Both the position numbers and the translations under genes were made by a program. Source: Anthonomus grandis grandis (taxonomy: Eukaryota > Arthropoda > Insecta > Coleoptera > Curculionidae). From it: 64,000 bases of DNA. Below are positions 1-10,525 of the stretch, in pieces. Below the pieces are notes generated by a model, which was not told where the DNA came from, did no database searches, and saw only the letters and a list, made by a program, of their open reading frames with translations. The DNA is taken from contig NC_065556.1 in NCBI RefSeq assembly GCF_022605725.1, forward strand, positions 5,766,001 to 5,830,000, in the 5' to 3' direction. How positions within the stretch are numbered: the stretch's first letter is position 1; every line of letters starts with the position of its first letter.

Positions 1-263
1 AATAATATGAAATCTGTAAACATAGGATGTAAGCAATTTCCTTAGTTTGGACTTTTAATAAAATAGTAGAATATTTTTTAATATTAAGAAGATATTAATT
101 CATCTAAGTCTGAGGGTCCTTCAGTTCGTATATGCTTACTTGATCACTTATATATGACTTATATATTATCCTTCTTCAACATTAAAGTAAGTTACATTGC
201 ATTTTTTATTCATTTACAAATAGAAGGACGCAAATAATCACCTATAATTCCAGAATTCAAGCA

Positions 264-381
264 ATGACTTATAAACTCCAAGAACTAAAGGAGAAAGTCA
301 AATTTTTACGGTGGGACATACTAGGTATCAATGAGCACAAAGGCAAACAGGAAAGTGAAGTACTACTTCAATCAGGAAATT
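264..381 (+). pseudogene. RTE LINE endonuclease, N-terminal fragment
   Basis: The frame from the ATG at 264 reads MTYKLQELKEKVKFLRWDIL followed by GINEHKG, which matches the start of the APE-type endonuclease of RTE LINEs, where an L-x-E-L...DILGI/L-x-E motif surrounds a metal-binding acidic residue. The frame stops near 390, where the inserted LINE begins, and similarity resumes at 1694 with GGVGFIIYK. No promoter or upstream part is recognisable before 240. Positions 1-239 hold nothing else I can assign. Confidence 0.6.
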
Positions 382-390
382 TTCTTAATT

Positions 391-1692
391 AAAGTAAAGA
401 AATAGTCGATATTTGCAGTGGTGTCATAGATCAAGGTAAAATGGGTTTAAGCAAAACAACATGAAACAAAAAGATAAACAGACACAGAAAAAAGTTTAGA
501 GTTTGTAACTATGCCTTAATTTTAACTCTTGTCTGTGTCAGTGTGTATTTTTGTTTCTTGTTTCTTTCTTTAAGTCCATAAGACACCGCTGTGTCCGAAT
601 CATATCGGGAACTATAAAGCAGAACTATATTTAATAAACAAGTGGAGAAAGACTGAAAATTTTCATTTTACCTTCTTAATTACGTTGATGTAGAAAATGT
701 AAATGAAGGTTGCTCTTTATTCTTGCTATATACTTTGGATCTTCTTTTAGTCGTAAAGAGCTCTGAAATGTACCTGACGATACTTAGTTAATTCAGTATT
801 TCGATCCAGATAACATAAAACAGGCTTCTGAAATTATAAATAGAGACGTAAACTTAAACTTGCACTACTCGAAAGAACACAATGTTAATATAAATGCCAA
901 CAAGACTAAGGTGTTACTTTTTTCCAATAAAAATCGTCCTGCTAACGTTGAAAAAAACATACACGTTCATTTTGATAATAACCCCTTGGCTTTTGCTAAG
1001 AGCGTCAAGATTTTAGGTTTAACTATTGATTCTTCTGTAAGATTCCAAGGACATATTAGTGCTGTCTTGCAGAGGTGCAATTCGTGAATGCGCTTGCTCT
1101 ATTTATCCTTTTTAAATTACTGTTTTATCATCTGTTATTCCTGGTTTGTTAAAATAACCCGGCAGAAACTGCAACCTGTGCAAAATACGTGTTGTCGAAG
1201 TTTCATTTTCTTACATTTATATATCGGCTCTAAACCAAAAGCTAAAATATCTGTTAGAGAAATTAATTCCAAGAAATGCGATTCATGTAGGAGATATAAG
1301 ACATAAGACTCTGACATTGCCACACCCTAGCACAGCTCTTTTCTCACGTAGGTACTATACTTACAATGCGTTAACCATTTATAATTGATTTAGATATAAT
1401 TTTTCAATTCCAATATCTCTTTTAAAATAATTATAAAACTTTGTTCTTCGAGGAACAATTGCACATTTTTTTTCTGCGGATTTTACAATATATTTAATTA
1501 GTTTTTTTTTCTCTCAATTTATTATTTGGTTAATTTTTATATTACTATTACTGCTTGTTTTTCAAAACATTTGTAATTATTATTATTATTATTAGTGTTT
1601 AAAAATAAAAGTAGCTTTAGCTAATCTTCCCCTTATTGGAGAAATGTAATGTAATGTGATACTAAATAAATACATATTTATTTATTTATTTA
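391..1692 (+). mobile_element. Jockey-like LINE, 5'-truncated, inserted in the RTE element
   Basis: The insert carries a C-terminal RT remnant (804-1330) and ends in a typical insect LINE tail: a run of ATT units near 1577-1594, then GTAATGTGATACTAAATAAA and short TTTA repeats up to 1692. The RTE frame picks up directly after the tail. The stretch 391-800 has no recognisable coding and could be further LINE sequence or a separate remnant. The 5' truncation and A/T-rich 3' tail fit target-primed reverse transcription. A target-site duplication was not identified. Confidence 0.6.
804..1330 (+). pseudogene. Jockey-like LINE RT, thumb and C-terminal fragment
   Basis: An open frame from about 804 to 1087 includes NINANKTKVLLFSNKN and SVKILGLTIDSSVRFQGHI. 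These match the RT region just after the palm in Jockey/CR1-type LINEs (the N-x-x-K-T-x-x-x-F block and the LGL-x-x-D-x-x-L-x-F-x-x-H-I block). After a stop, a second frame (1088-1306) contains KLQPVQNTCCRSFIFL, corresponding to the KLQ-x-x-C-x-R-x-I/L-F block. The two frames are one gene broken by a frameshift. No catalytic palm is present, so the piece is inactive. Confidence 0.65.
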
Positions 1693-1693
1693 A

Positions 1694-2738
1694 GGTGGAG
1701 TAGGCTTTATAATATACAAATCACATGAAGAAAATGTTCTTCAGAGTCACAGCATAAGTTCTAAAATATATATATATACCAATTCTGACACTTAAACTAA
1801 ATAGTAGATAAACGTAGTCTGATGAAGTAGTCGAAAAATTCAATGACGACATCAATAGAGCATTCTTCTCCATACAGCTTAATTATAGGAGATTTTAATG
1901 CCAAACTGGGCAAAAGCCAGGCGTTTGTGAAACCTGACTGGGAGATCATGCGTTTATAATAAGTAAATACAGAGGACAGACATTGGTTAACTTTATGCTA
2001 CAAAACATTTTATATCCGATAAACAGCTTCTTCAAAAAGGCTGGAAATTGACCTAATAATTTTAAATACGAAAAACATAGTAAAAGACGTCATAATTCTT
2101 AATAATTTTTTTTTATAGATTGATCACAGAGCAGTTAGAGCAAAAACCTTAATAAATATAAGAAGGGAAACGTCGAAGCTGGTAAGGAAAACAACATGTG
2201 GGACGTCAAATTGCAGGTCAATAGGCACAACTGCTTAATTGACACCTTCAGGCAGCAATGGCGAACGATGATATGTAATATAGACATCGAAACGAGAAAT
2301 AGAGAAGTAATAGTGGCAATGAAAAAAGCGAAATATTAATGCAAATTGGCTACAACTGAGAAAGCAGACGGGCTGAGTAATGCTACTGACAACCTGATGA
2401 AGAAAAGAAAAAAATTAGAAGAAAAATACTCAGAGAACTTAACACAGCTAAGAGAAATTAACAAACAAGAGATATCAAAAGCAATTCCTGATTAATGACC
2501 ATAAGATAAAGGAAGATCTGCAAGAAATGTAGATTTCTACAAGAAAACGACAGTATCGGAGGGCAACACAAACATTCCGAAAATCCAAAATCAGAAGTCA
2601 GAGGATACCTCAGATCCACTAGATGACATTAACAACAGCTTAAAGACCTAAAAAACAAGTTTCTAGGACGGAGTTAGTGTTAAAAATATAAAAATTAGGA
2701 AACAGCACTACTAAAAATATAGGGCAAACTATACAATA
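1694..2738 (+). pseudogene. RTE LINE endonuclease C-terminal half to RT N-terminus
   Basis: Reading frames give GGVGFIIYKSH at 1694, IIGDFNAKLGKS near 1883-1918 (the GDFN motif of APE-type endonucleases), a block like SDHR-x-V-R-A-K near 2120 (DHRAVRAKTLINIRRETSK), and a long basic linker. By 2738 the frame reaches ETALLKI and GKLYNTVL, which match the early RT block before the EQW...KKGD motif. The matching EQW...KKGD motif occurs at 3650-3700 on the same strand. Several stops and frame changes make it non-coding today. Confidence 0.65.
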
Positions 2739-2741
2739 CTG

Positions 2742-3480
2742 TCCTCCATCAAAATCGTGCCTTGAGAGGTATTCATTTTTGTGAGATCTACTTTGATGTT
2801 ATTTTTCCATCTTTGTCATCGTCTCCTAAGTAGCCTTTTGCTCTCCTCCCATAGCATTTTCATCAGTCTCTGATCTCGTAGTTTATGAACTATCTTAGGT
2901 TCTGAAACTTGATTTATTTGACAATATTACCGTCGCCATAAAGCTGACTAACTCGGCGTTTGTCCTGATGCAATACTGGTTGCTGTTAGGGTCGTGGATA
3001 TACCAGAATTTCTTTTTGGATTTTTCTTTCGAGACGCTTAAGCTTTTCTTGATTAGCCTTAGTCACTATGCATGTCTCACACCCCTAAGTTATTATTAGC
3101 CTTATAATGCTTTTATAGATTTTCAGTTTTAAGATTCTTGAGATATTTTTGGATTTTAAAAAAGGGTATAGAGACAACAGACATCGATTTGCGGCTTGTA
3201 TTCTGCCTTTTTTTTCCTCTATCACGTCGTTCTGCCTTATTCTATCTCTGCGCCCCTGTCTGTTTATGCTTATATATTTGGACTTTTCCTCGTTTATCTT
3301 GAGACCTCACTTTCAATGCACAGGCTTGAAAGTCGAATTCTTCATAAAGGCTTGCACGTTGTCCCAGTCGAAACTTTTAAGATCGTTCCGTTAAAGTGTC
3401 GCTGCTTCAAACATTTTCCTTTTGAGGCAACTCCACCTATCGCAAATTCCGAATATGTGAAATACTAGCTACCCGTTTAG
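2742..3480 (-). pseudogene. RTE LINE RT C-terminal fragment, inverted insertion
   Basis: Read on the minus strand, 3310-3070 gives GLKINEEKSKYISINRQ, then KGRIQAANRCLLSLYPFLKS, then KNISRILKLKIYKSIIRLII, an in-frame stop, and GCETCIVTKANQEKLKRLER. This is the conserved order after the RT palm in RTE elements. The segment normally found between the first two blocks (the F-x-YLG region) is shortened, so there is an internal deletion. The 3' end, near 2742, lies in the TYGCET-to-C-terminal region. It sits in opposite orientation to the host RTE copy and interrupts its RT. Confidence 0.65.
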
Positions 3481-3639
3481 ACCGTTATGCTCAGTAAAAA
3501 TTTCCAATAAGTCTTTAATCTCCTGTCAGATCTTTGTTAGTCAGCAGTCACCTTACTTTCGAGCCATCATGGTCAGCTATCATCTCTTTGCTCTGTCATC
3601 TGTTCATCTGTCCTTCTCCAATCCTTACTTGTCTGAGAA

Positions 3640-4815
3640 ATACCACATTGACTGAACAATGGCATAAAGCCATCATAATATTGCTGTATAAGAAAGGTGA
3701 TATGGTCCAAATACAAAACTATAGGCTTATAGCTTATAGGCTTATAGCTTTTTTTTCGCAGATTTATAAACTTTTTAGGGCAATCATTGCCAAAAGACTA
3801 ACTACGTAATTTGATCTCTATCAATTAAACGAATAGGCAGGATTGCGTAAGAACTATAGCACTAATGATGATCTAGACGCAATATATTTTTTTAATTCAT
3901 AAAGTACAATAAGCCTTTGGTGCTCCATCTAACCTTTGGCAAATCGTTACACCAAACTTATCGAGCATATTTACAATAAAGCGATTACTGTCATTAAACT
4001 CTAATAAGATACTCCTGACTTGTGGAAATGAAGCGAGAAATGCGGAAAGATCAAGGATCAACTCTCCCAACTTATTTAGTAACTTTATGGAGTACACCTC
4101 TAAGCGTACTAAGATTGCAAAAATGTTAATAATAACATCCATGGTAAGAATCTGAGCCATCTTTGCTTCGCCGATGATTTATTATTATTTGCAGACTAAT
4201 TCAATGAAGTAAAAAATAGATGCTAAAGGTGCTGGAACTAGCATCCAAAAAACTTATGTTAAACAAGTTTATGACAAATCTAGTCACCAGTAAAAAACCC
4301 TAAGTAAACAATGAGCAAGTATGGTTCTATTATTACCTGGATCATGAAATTAGAACGGAGAGAAGCAATCCAACTTGTTAAACGGGAGAAAGAATAGGAC
4401 ACACCTAGACAGCCTTTGGAAAACTGAGCTACATCTTAAGATCTACATAATATTCCTGTCGGATTAAACTAGCGAAGCCCAGTTCCAAATGTATAATTAA
4501 GGAGGCGCTCACTCCCAGGTTAATAACAAAGCAAACGGCAAACAAAATAAGTATGACACAGAGAAACATGGAAAGAGCTATGCTGATGCCATTGTAAGAA
4601 TATCGAATCTCAAATGTAACTAAACAGGTCTTGTGTTTAAAATAAACGAAGCTGATGGATAAAAAAAAATAACCAAATGGAGACCTAGAAATTATGTCGC
4701 AATAGAGGCAATACCGCCCACTATATGGTCAGATGATCTGAAGCATATTCACATGGGACATATTAGGAGATAGAGGAAAATGTAATTATTTACGGAAGGA
4801 TCATGCTTATAGTGG
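3640..4815 (+). pseudogene. RTE LINE RT palm to C-terminal region
   Basis: The plus strand encodes LTEQWHKAIIILLYKKGD (3647-3700), SQIYKLFRAIIAKRLTT, and then a YSTNDDLDAIY block near 3865. Further on comes the palm motif LSHLCFADDLLLFAD at 4152-4196; its two aspartates at 4173-4178 are preserved. After this, YYLDHEIRTERSNPTC and GKLSYILRST match the post-palm region, and a W-S-D-D-L-x-x-H block lies near 4725. Stops and frameshifts are frequent. A small tandem duplication lies inside (3718-3752). Similarity fades after about 4815. Confidence 0.7.
3718..3752. repeat. Short tandem duplication inside RT
   Basis: A 15-base unit, CTATAGGCTTATAGC-like, is repeated about twice in a row, giving RLIAYRLIAF in the RT frame where family members have one copy of NYRPISLL. 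It does not shift the frame (five codons). It is probably a replication-slippage product in a dead copy. Confidence 0.6.
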
Positions 4816-6642
4816 ATGACTATATAGCTCTTTCATAATGACGACATTGCATTTTAAGTAAAATTGGTACCTTACCTTTAGAAATCGGCGACTATTATAG
4901 ACTTTTAACGTCTGTTGGCTTATAACAGAAAATTTTAACAAATTTCATACTAGAACTGTTTCTAAAATTTCTAGTATATACTAAGATTTATATTTTCCTC
5001 AATGAAATTTCAAATTAGCGTTTTATTATGTTAAAAAATCATTTTAGACCTATCGAAAAATAAAATAATACCCGAAGTCCCGAAGGTCATAAGAAATAGC
5101 TGAAAGTTATTTCTGAGTTTCTAAAGCGGCCACTAGAGGGCGTAACTTAAAGAGATTGGCGAAAATAAATAGAAATTTCATAAGGTTGTATATAATCGAA
5201 AGACTTACCAGTAAGATATATTAAAATTTTTAAACACCTAACATGCAAACTCATAGTATATTGTACAGATAGTATCAAATAGAAAACCACTTCTAAATTG
5301 CAGCTTTAATTGAAAAACTAAAAATACCTTAGGTAAGGGATCTAAGACATGAAAATAGACATGAAGAACTTTCTGCAAAAGAGTGGACTTTATGAATAGC
5401 ACCTGAAGTCAACTTAGGAGGACAAAGGTATAATAGGAAAAACTACCTTACCCTACCTGCCAATAAATAAATGAATAAAAATTTTGTAGCAATGCTCTTT
5501 TAAGAAGATAAATTTGAATTAACAATGCCCTCTTTCATAATTTTTATAAATTCAAAATACTGCATTTTTATTATTTAACTGGACCGCTTCCTTAAATTTA
5601 TCTAAGTAATCAATATAATAATATCATAAAATAAAAGGACGAAATGACATATAAGTTTTAAAGTCAATGTCGTTGATGTTTACTACTGTCAGACATATAA
5701 CTTAAGTAATACATAAGTAGGAAAACTTCTCTCCGTTAGCTTAAACATTAATACATTTTACCTAGTAAGTTCAACTTTATTAGCGATCTCCAGTCGCTTG
5801 TTCTTAAACACGTAAAACTGAAAACGTGCTAGATCATGAAACAAACCTACGAAACTCAGTTAATTATATTACTGCAAATACGGTTAATTAATTATATAAT
5901 TTAATTTTGAGCCATTCGCTACTCTCTATTAATATTACTTTACAAATAAGAAATTGGATATTATTCTGGTTTTAAAACCCAGTTGTTAAAGAGAATTACG
6001 GGTTAAATTCATACGCTTGTAGTCGTATTTTAACACATTAAAGCCCTCACTTTCGACTCGACGGAGCACTTAACATGCTCTCGTGAAATTATATTAGCCT
6101 GATTTAATATTTGGAAATATATTCTACATCTACATACATTATGTCTGCTTAAACTTTGTAATTAATCTGTGTAAACTAGAAGCTGTTAGCGGAACGATAA
6201 TTGGACCAGAGTTGCCCTGAAAGGAAGTTGACCCATATAATTATAATTGCAAGGTTAGTGTGTTAACACAATATCATTTCTGTAACTATTAGAGTTTCGG
6301 ATTATAGAAATGGATATAGTGTTCTCATATGATATGCCGAAATGTAGCAATTAGAGCAATTTAGTTAATACTAGTAGAATAGTTAATGCAGCCCTATTAA
6401 TTAGATGGATACGCCCAATATTTTTAAGATTTGTTGAAAATTTCATTAACATATTCTAATTTGATAGTCAACAATTTTCCAGATAAACAAAAAAAAACGG
6501 TTGTTACCTGTCGTACATTAGTTTACACTATAAATTCTACAGATAGATCGTAAGAAGTTTTGTTTACAGGTGTAAACAAATTCCAGTAATACAACTAGCT
6601 ATGTTAATCGTTATTCGCCATAGCATCAACGATTAAAAAAGT
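4816..6642. other. Unassigned AT-rich DNA
   Basis: No coding similarity is visible on either strand. Around 5340-5480 there is a sequence ending in CCAATAAATAAATGAATAAA that resembles a LINE 3' tail in plus orientation, without supporting coding sequence. Near 5128-5150 the run CGGCCACTAGAGGGCG is unusually GC-rich for the area and may be part of a repeat family. Nothing else stands out. Confidence 0.4.
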
Positions 6643-6673
6643 CCAGCTGTAAATTTCTGAAATTTACAGCTGG
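6643..6673. repeat. Perfect 31-nt palindrome
   Basis: CCAGCTGTAAATTTC (6643-6657) is followed by a single T and then its exact reverse complement GAAATTTACAGCTGG (6659-6673). A second inverted pair, TTAATCGTT (6604-6612) and AACGATTAA (6628-6636), lies just upstream. A T-run follows at about 6679. No gene lies nearby, so a terminator role is not supported. It may be a tiny foldback remnant or a cruciform-forming site. Confidence 0.85.
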
Positions 6674-7750
6674 CCACGTTTTTTTCGGCTAATAAATTGA
6701 GGACGAGAAAATTTCATTTCACATTAACATTCGTTTTTTCGAACAAAAAAATAATACAAATGAATGCGCTGTATATTTTGTAACTAAAAAACGCACGTAT
6801 ATATCCATTTAAGTTATGCATGCTTCTTAACTTTAAAAGAGTTTCGTTGCAACACACGCTTTTTTATATGTTAAGTTTTCTTAAAAGTACTACTGGTTTA
6901 TAGTGAAACTTTCATTTAAAGAAAACGTTGATTATTATTTAATTATTAAAATATTTTTAGAAAAAAAAATTATTTGGTAGTAAAATAGGAAAACTCAAAT
7001 GCTGATTTGACAATTTTTATTTTAACTACACTTAATGCATATCGACTTTTCGATATAAAGTGATAAGAGAAACAAAATGGATAAGCTGTTCTTACCAAAC
7101 CAAAGTACAAGAAGTTTATATTTATAAAAAATTATATTTAGTTATAAAAAAAATAAATAAATACATAAATTGTAATAGATTAATAATATATTATAGTGTA
7201 AAATAATGTAAAAAAGAGAATATAAAACTAATTATTTATTTCAGGTAAAATCCGACTAAATGAAATCTGAATTAACAACTGGTAGCTTTTAACACTAAAT
7301 AAAGTAAGGGTCAATAGTAGTAATAAAGTAGTATTACCGCCAATAATTTAAATGCATAGGTCTGGTAATTTATGGTACTTCAATCAAGGTTTTTTTAAAA
7401 TCTGATTTACTGCTCTCGTTTTATTCAATTTGTTAAAAAAAAGTTTTTCTGAGACCGTTTGAAAAAAATTATTAGGTATATATGTAATTACAAATACATG
7501 TCCAGTTTTAATATTTCAGTACAGCCCACCAAAAATTAAACACGATGAATTATTTTTTTTAATTACTTGGCAACACTAAATATTTGTTTGGTCTACTATG
7601 TTAAAAAGTGACAAAGTAGTTTTATTGTAATTTATTATTAAACTGGAACTGTTAGCGAATAACTAAGTAATTTAGTATATTAGCATTTATATGACAAACT
7701 TACTAAATTAAATTTAATTTGAGTCACTTAACGAGTAGCAGTAGAATAAA
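6674..7750. other. Unassigned AT-rich DNA
   Basis: Only short ORFs, homopolymer runs and simple A/T patterns are seen. No coding similarity, terminal repeats or RNA gene features were recognised. Confidence 0.4.
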
Positions 7751-7752
7751 TT

Positions 7753-8100
7753 AAGGTGCTACTTGCCGACACATGTTTCTGCTATCTAGCTTCTTCAGTG
7801 CAGGATAAACAGAAAACCAAAGAAAAGGTAGTACAACCAATTTCTGTATATAGCTCTACTACCGTTATTTTTTTTTTTTAATTTATTCACACTAAAAAGC
7901 TACATAAGCTAGCAAAAGCTACCTGAGTAATACAATCTTAATCCGAATCAATATAGTTTCAAAGACTGAAAGCTAGCTTGGAAGGTTGAATGGTAAAAGG
8001 TTTATCGGTATACTCCCTAAGACGGGAAGCAGAAGAAGTAAAGGTGGTATCTGCCAACATATGTTTCTACTTTGTGGCTTCTTCAGGGAGGACACTACAA
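7753..8100 (-). repeat. Two Penelope-type terminal repeat copies in tandem
   Basis: Two related blocks lie in direct orientation about 290 bp apart: 7753-7800 and 8043-8090. On the minus strand they read CTGAAGAAGC, a variable middle, GAAACAT(A/G)TGT, then CGGCA or TGGCA. The order CTGA-x-GA, short stem, GAAAC resembles the ends of Penelope-like elements. In the first copy GCTA and TAGC can pair in the middle. No RT lies nearby, so this would be a solo or tandem terminal repeat remnant. A real Penelope-like RT is present at 53836-54790, and a related motif lies at its 3' end. Confidence 0.45.
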
Positions 8101-8594
8101 TCAAACCTGTGACAGAGTAACTGGGAACGGTACGAGTGACCTAATATTAATTACTTGAAACTTTAATTAATCATTCTTCAATAGAAATAAAGCATCATAA
8201 AAACTAACAATTTTTTTTATCTTTTTAAGTTAAACAACTATTTATTGGACCACATTTGAATCAACGTTGTCGGATTGTATGAATTTTATATTATTTTAAA
8301 TTTATCTAACATATAGATTGATCTACAGTAGAAAAAGTACCTCTCTCCAACAACCTAGTTTTCGCTTTATATACTTTTTTTCTCTTGTTGTGACTTATGC
8401 GTACAAAGGGATTCCACTAGATAACTGATTAATTTTTTAAAATTTAGCAAAGCAGCAGATGCGATCTGCAATATAATTATTAAAAAGATAACTAAAGAAT
8501 TTTCGAAAAATTCAATTACTATGGCCTCAAAGCAAAAATTTATATAATATTAATAGACAAAAAAATTATAATGATTTGTATAATATGAACTCTA

Positions 8595-8975
8595 TGGTAG
8601 GAGATGTATAAAAAAAAATTCTTTTACCAAGACCTATCTTTCTTTCTACTTTGACCTGTATGATGTTCTGTAAGAGACGATGTTTATTTGCATTTCTCAT
8701 TTCGTGTCCTAAGTATTCAAGTTTTCATATTTTAATTCTGAGGTAAATGTAGCAATTTACTATTAATTTTTTCAACTTGGTGAGCATGGTTCTCTTGATA
8801 ATGAAAGTACTTCATGCTTTTTCTGCGACATTTAATCTTCACATAATGATCACAATTTTCATATAGGGTCATTCTTAAATAATTAAATTGGTCAATCCTT
8901 TAGAGGACCTCATTATTGACGATAATCTGATAATCATTACAATGCCTAAACTGAACTATTAGCTTAAATTAAAAT
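8595..8975 (-). pseudogene. LINE RT C-terminal fragment (RTE-like)
   Basis: On the minus strand, upstream sequence near 8930-8840 reads like INNEVL...RIDQFNYLRMTLYENCDH, matching the V-x-x-F-x-YLG-x-x-x-x-E-D block after the RT palm. Downstream, 8720-8610 reads KLEYLGHEMRNANKHRLLQN followed by IIQVKVERKIGLGKRI. This is the conserved extreme C-terminal block of insect endonuclease-reverse transcriptase LINEs, where LEYLGH is followed by a LLQ-x-I-I-Q-G-K-I stretch. The segment between them is missing. Stops are present, so it is inactive. Confidence 0.6.
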
Positions 8976-8994
8976 ATTTTTTATATTTTTTAGG

Positions 8995-9110
8995 ACTAAG
9001 TGGAAGAGTGTATCTGCAGGTGTTCTCTGCAAATTTAATACCTACATATCTTCTGTGAGCATTGTCTTTGTAAATAATTTTGGTAAATAAAGTTGTTTAT
9101 TATTATTATA
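8995..9110 (+). repeat. LINE or SINE 3' tail
   Basis: The segment reads GGACTAAGTGGAAGAGTGTA, then GTGAGCATTGTCTTTGTAAA, and ends in TTGGTAAATAAAGTTG followed by TTA repeats. A short non-coding block ending in AATAAA and a trinucleotide tail is typical of a 5'-truncated LINE or a SINE that borrows its tail. No coding part is attached. Confidence 0.45.
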
Positions 9111-10525
9111 GGAGGAGAAATACCCAGTAAAGCTATTAATTCTCGAGATTTCATTTCTTAAAAGTATAATAAAAAAAGTATTTGATAATTACAGTCAGGA
9201 TAACCCTCTTGAGTTTACTTATATTTGTCAAAAACCATTCGGTTATTCAAATAACGCAAACAAATTTTATCTAAAAGAATCATAAAGTAGGGATTTTTAT
9301 TTTATCTCGCGTGAAATTCCGTAACGCTCAGAAAGAATTTTTCAGCACACGCTTTTAAATATGCACGCATCATGTAGCATCCACTTATATTGAATCTACC
9401 TAATATTAGATTTCGGTATTAGATATATGAAATGACATATATACGTTAATATTCATTTTATTTATAAATAAATGAAAATAATACATGGTATAGAGCAGCA
9501 AACCGTTATTAATTTTGATAAATGAGCAATTAATAATATTCCTGTAAAAAAAAAGGAAATGTAAAAAGAAAGAAAATTCTTTAGTAATGCAAATACTGGA
9601 GGTTGCACCATTTCCTCTTTTTCCCTCTGCATCTTTGGCGCCTTTATTTTCTAATGAAAATTCAAGTTTTGACTTCTTGTTTAAATGTTTAAAAAAATCT
9701 TTTAATAAAACGTAAAGAATCAATTGTGCTGGACTGATATCATATTATCTCAGTTTTTAACTTAAAAGTTTTGGACTTAATATCTATAAATGAAAAATTT
9801 CCATATGTAGTTTTTATTCTTTAGTTAACAGCAACTACAAAAAATTTGTTTTCTTCTTTATGCGCCCTTGTGCTACAGTTTGTAAATAAGAGAATAGCGT
9901 GCCGACCTACAATCTATACTACTGTATTTTTTTAAATAACTTTAATCATATATAAATTTGATGTAAATCGATTCATTCAGTCGATTCTTTAATTGATTTC
10001 CTTAATATTTCAGAAAATGTTAAAAAAAATATTTCCTGTTTTTGTAGGTTTTATCTGGATCAACAATATAATGTCACAAGTGAACTTACTCTGTGATCAC
10101 ATTTACTATGATTTTTTTATTTCATTGAGCAAGTGCAACACACTAACAAATTAACTTATGATATCGACTGAAATCAAAGTTTATGTTTCCTATTGAGCTT
10201 AAGGGCCATCGTGTAGCGAAAATTCATTCTGACGTTTCGCGAGCAGGGGTTACGTAAATTAGTCTCAACGGGCTATTAGCTTTGTATATTTTTGGCAGTT
10301 CATAGAGTCCTTAAGATACAGCTTTCTATTTAATAATATTATTTTTGGTATGATATTTGATTGTTAGTGTGCCTATTGACTTTTCGGTATTTATATTATT
10401 TTTAGTTATTATAGCCAGCAGTATTTATAATCATTTATTTGCAGGTTGAATGACAATATACTCATTGATGCTTAGGTGTAAAAATTCGTTTTTCGAGGTT
10501 CGTTTTAGGTGGTCGCGTCACATAA
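9111..10525. other. Unassigned DNA
   Basis: No coding similarity was found. The longest ORF here (minus, 9406-9723) is a low-complexity artefact rich in N, K, F and I. No repeats with clear ends were seen before the foldback at 10526. Confidence 0.4.

Larger units (their letters stand above)
240..4815 (+). mobile_element. RTE-clade LINE, whole span, with two nested insertions
   Basis: Three blocks of plus-strand coding similarity follow in the correct order for one RTE-type LINE: start of the endonuclease (264-381), rest of endonuclease through the start of RT (1694-2738), and RT palm to C-terminus (3640-4815). The gaps hold a Jockey-like LINE tail (391-1692) and an inverted RTE fragment (2742-3480). 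RTE elements encode an APE-type endonuclease and an RT in one ORF. This copy has many stops and frameshifts. That the three blocks are one copy is inferred from order, strand and the close fit of the breakpoints. Exact ends were not found. Confidence 0.7.

Noticed and set aside
9406..9723. 105-residue minus ORF
   Set aside because: Low-complexity composition with no motif and no flanking gene signals.
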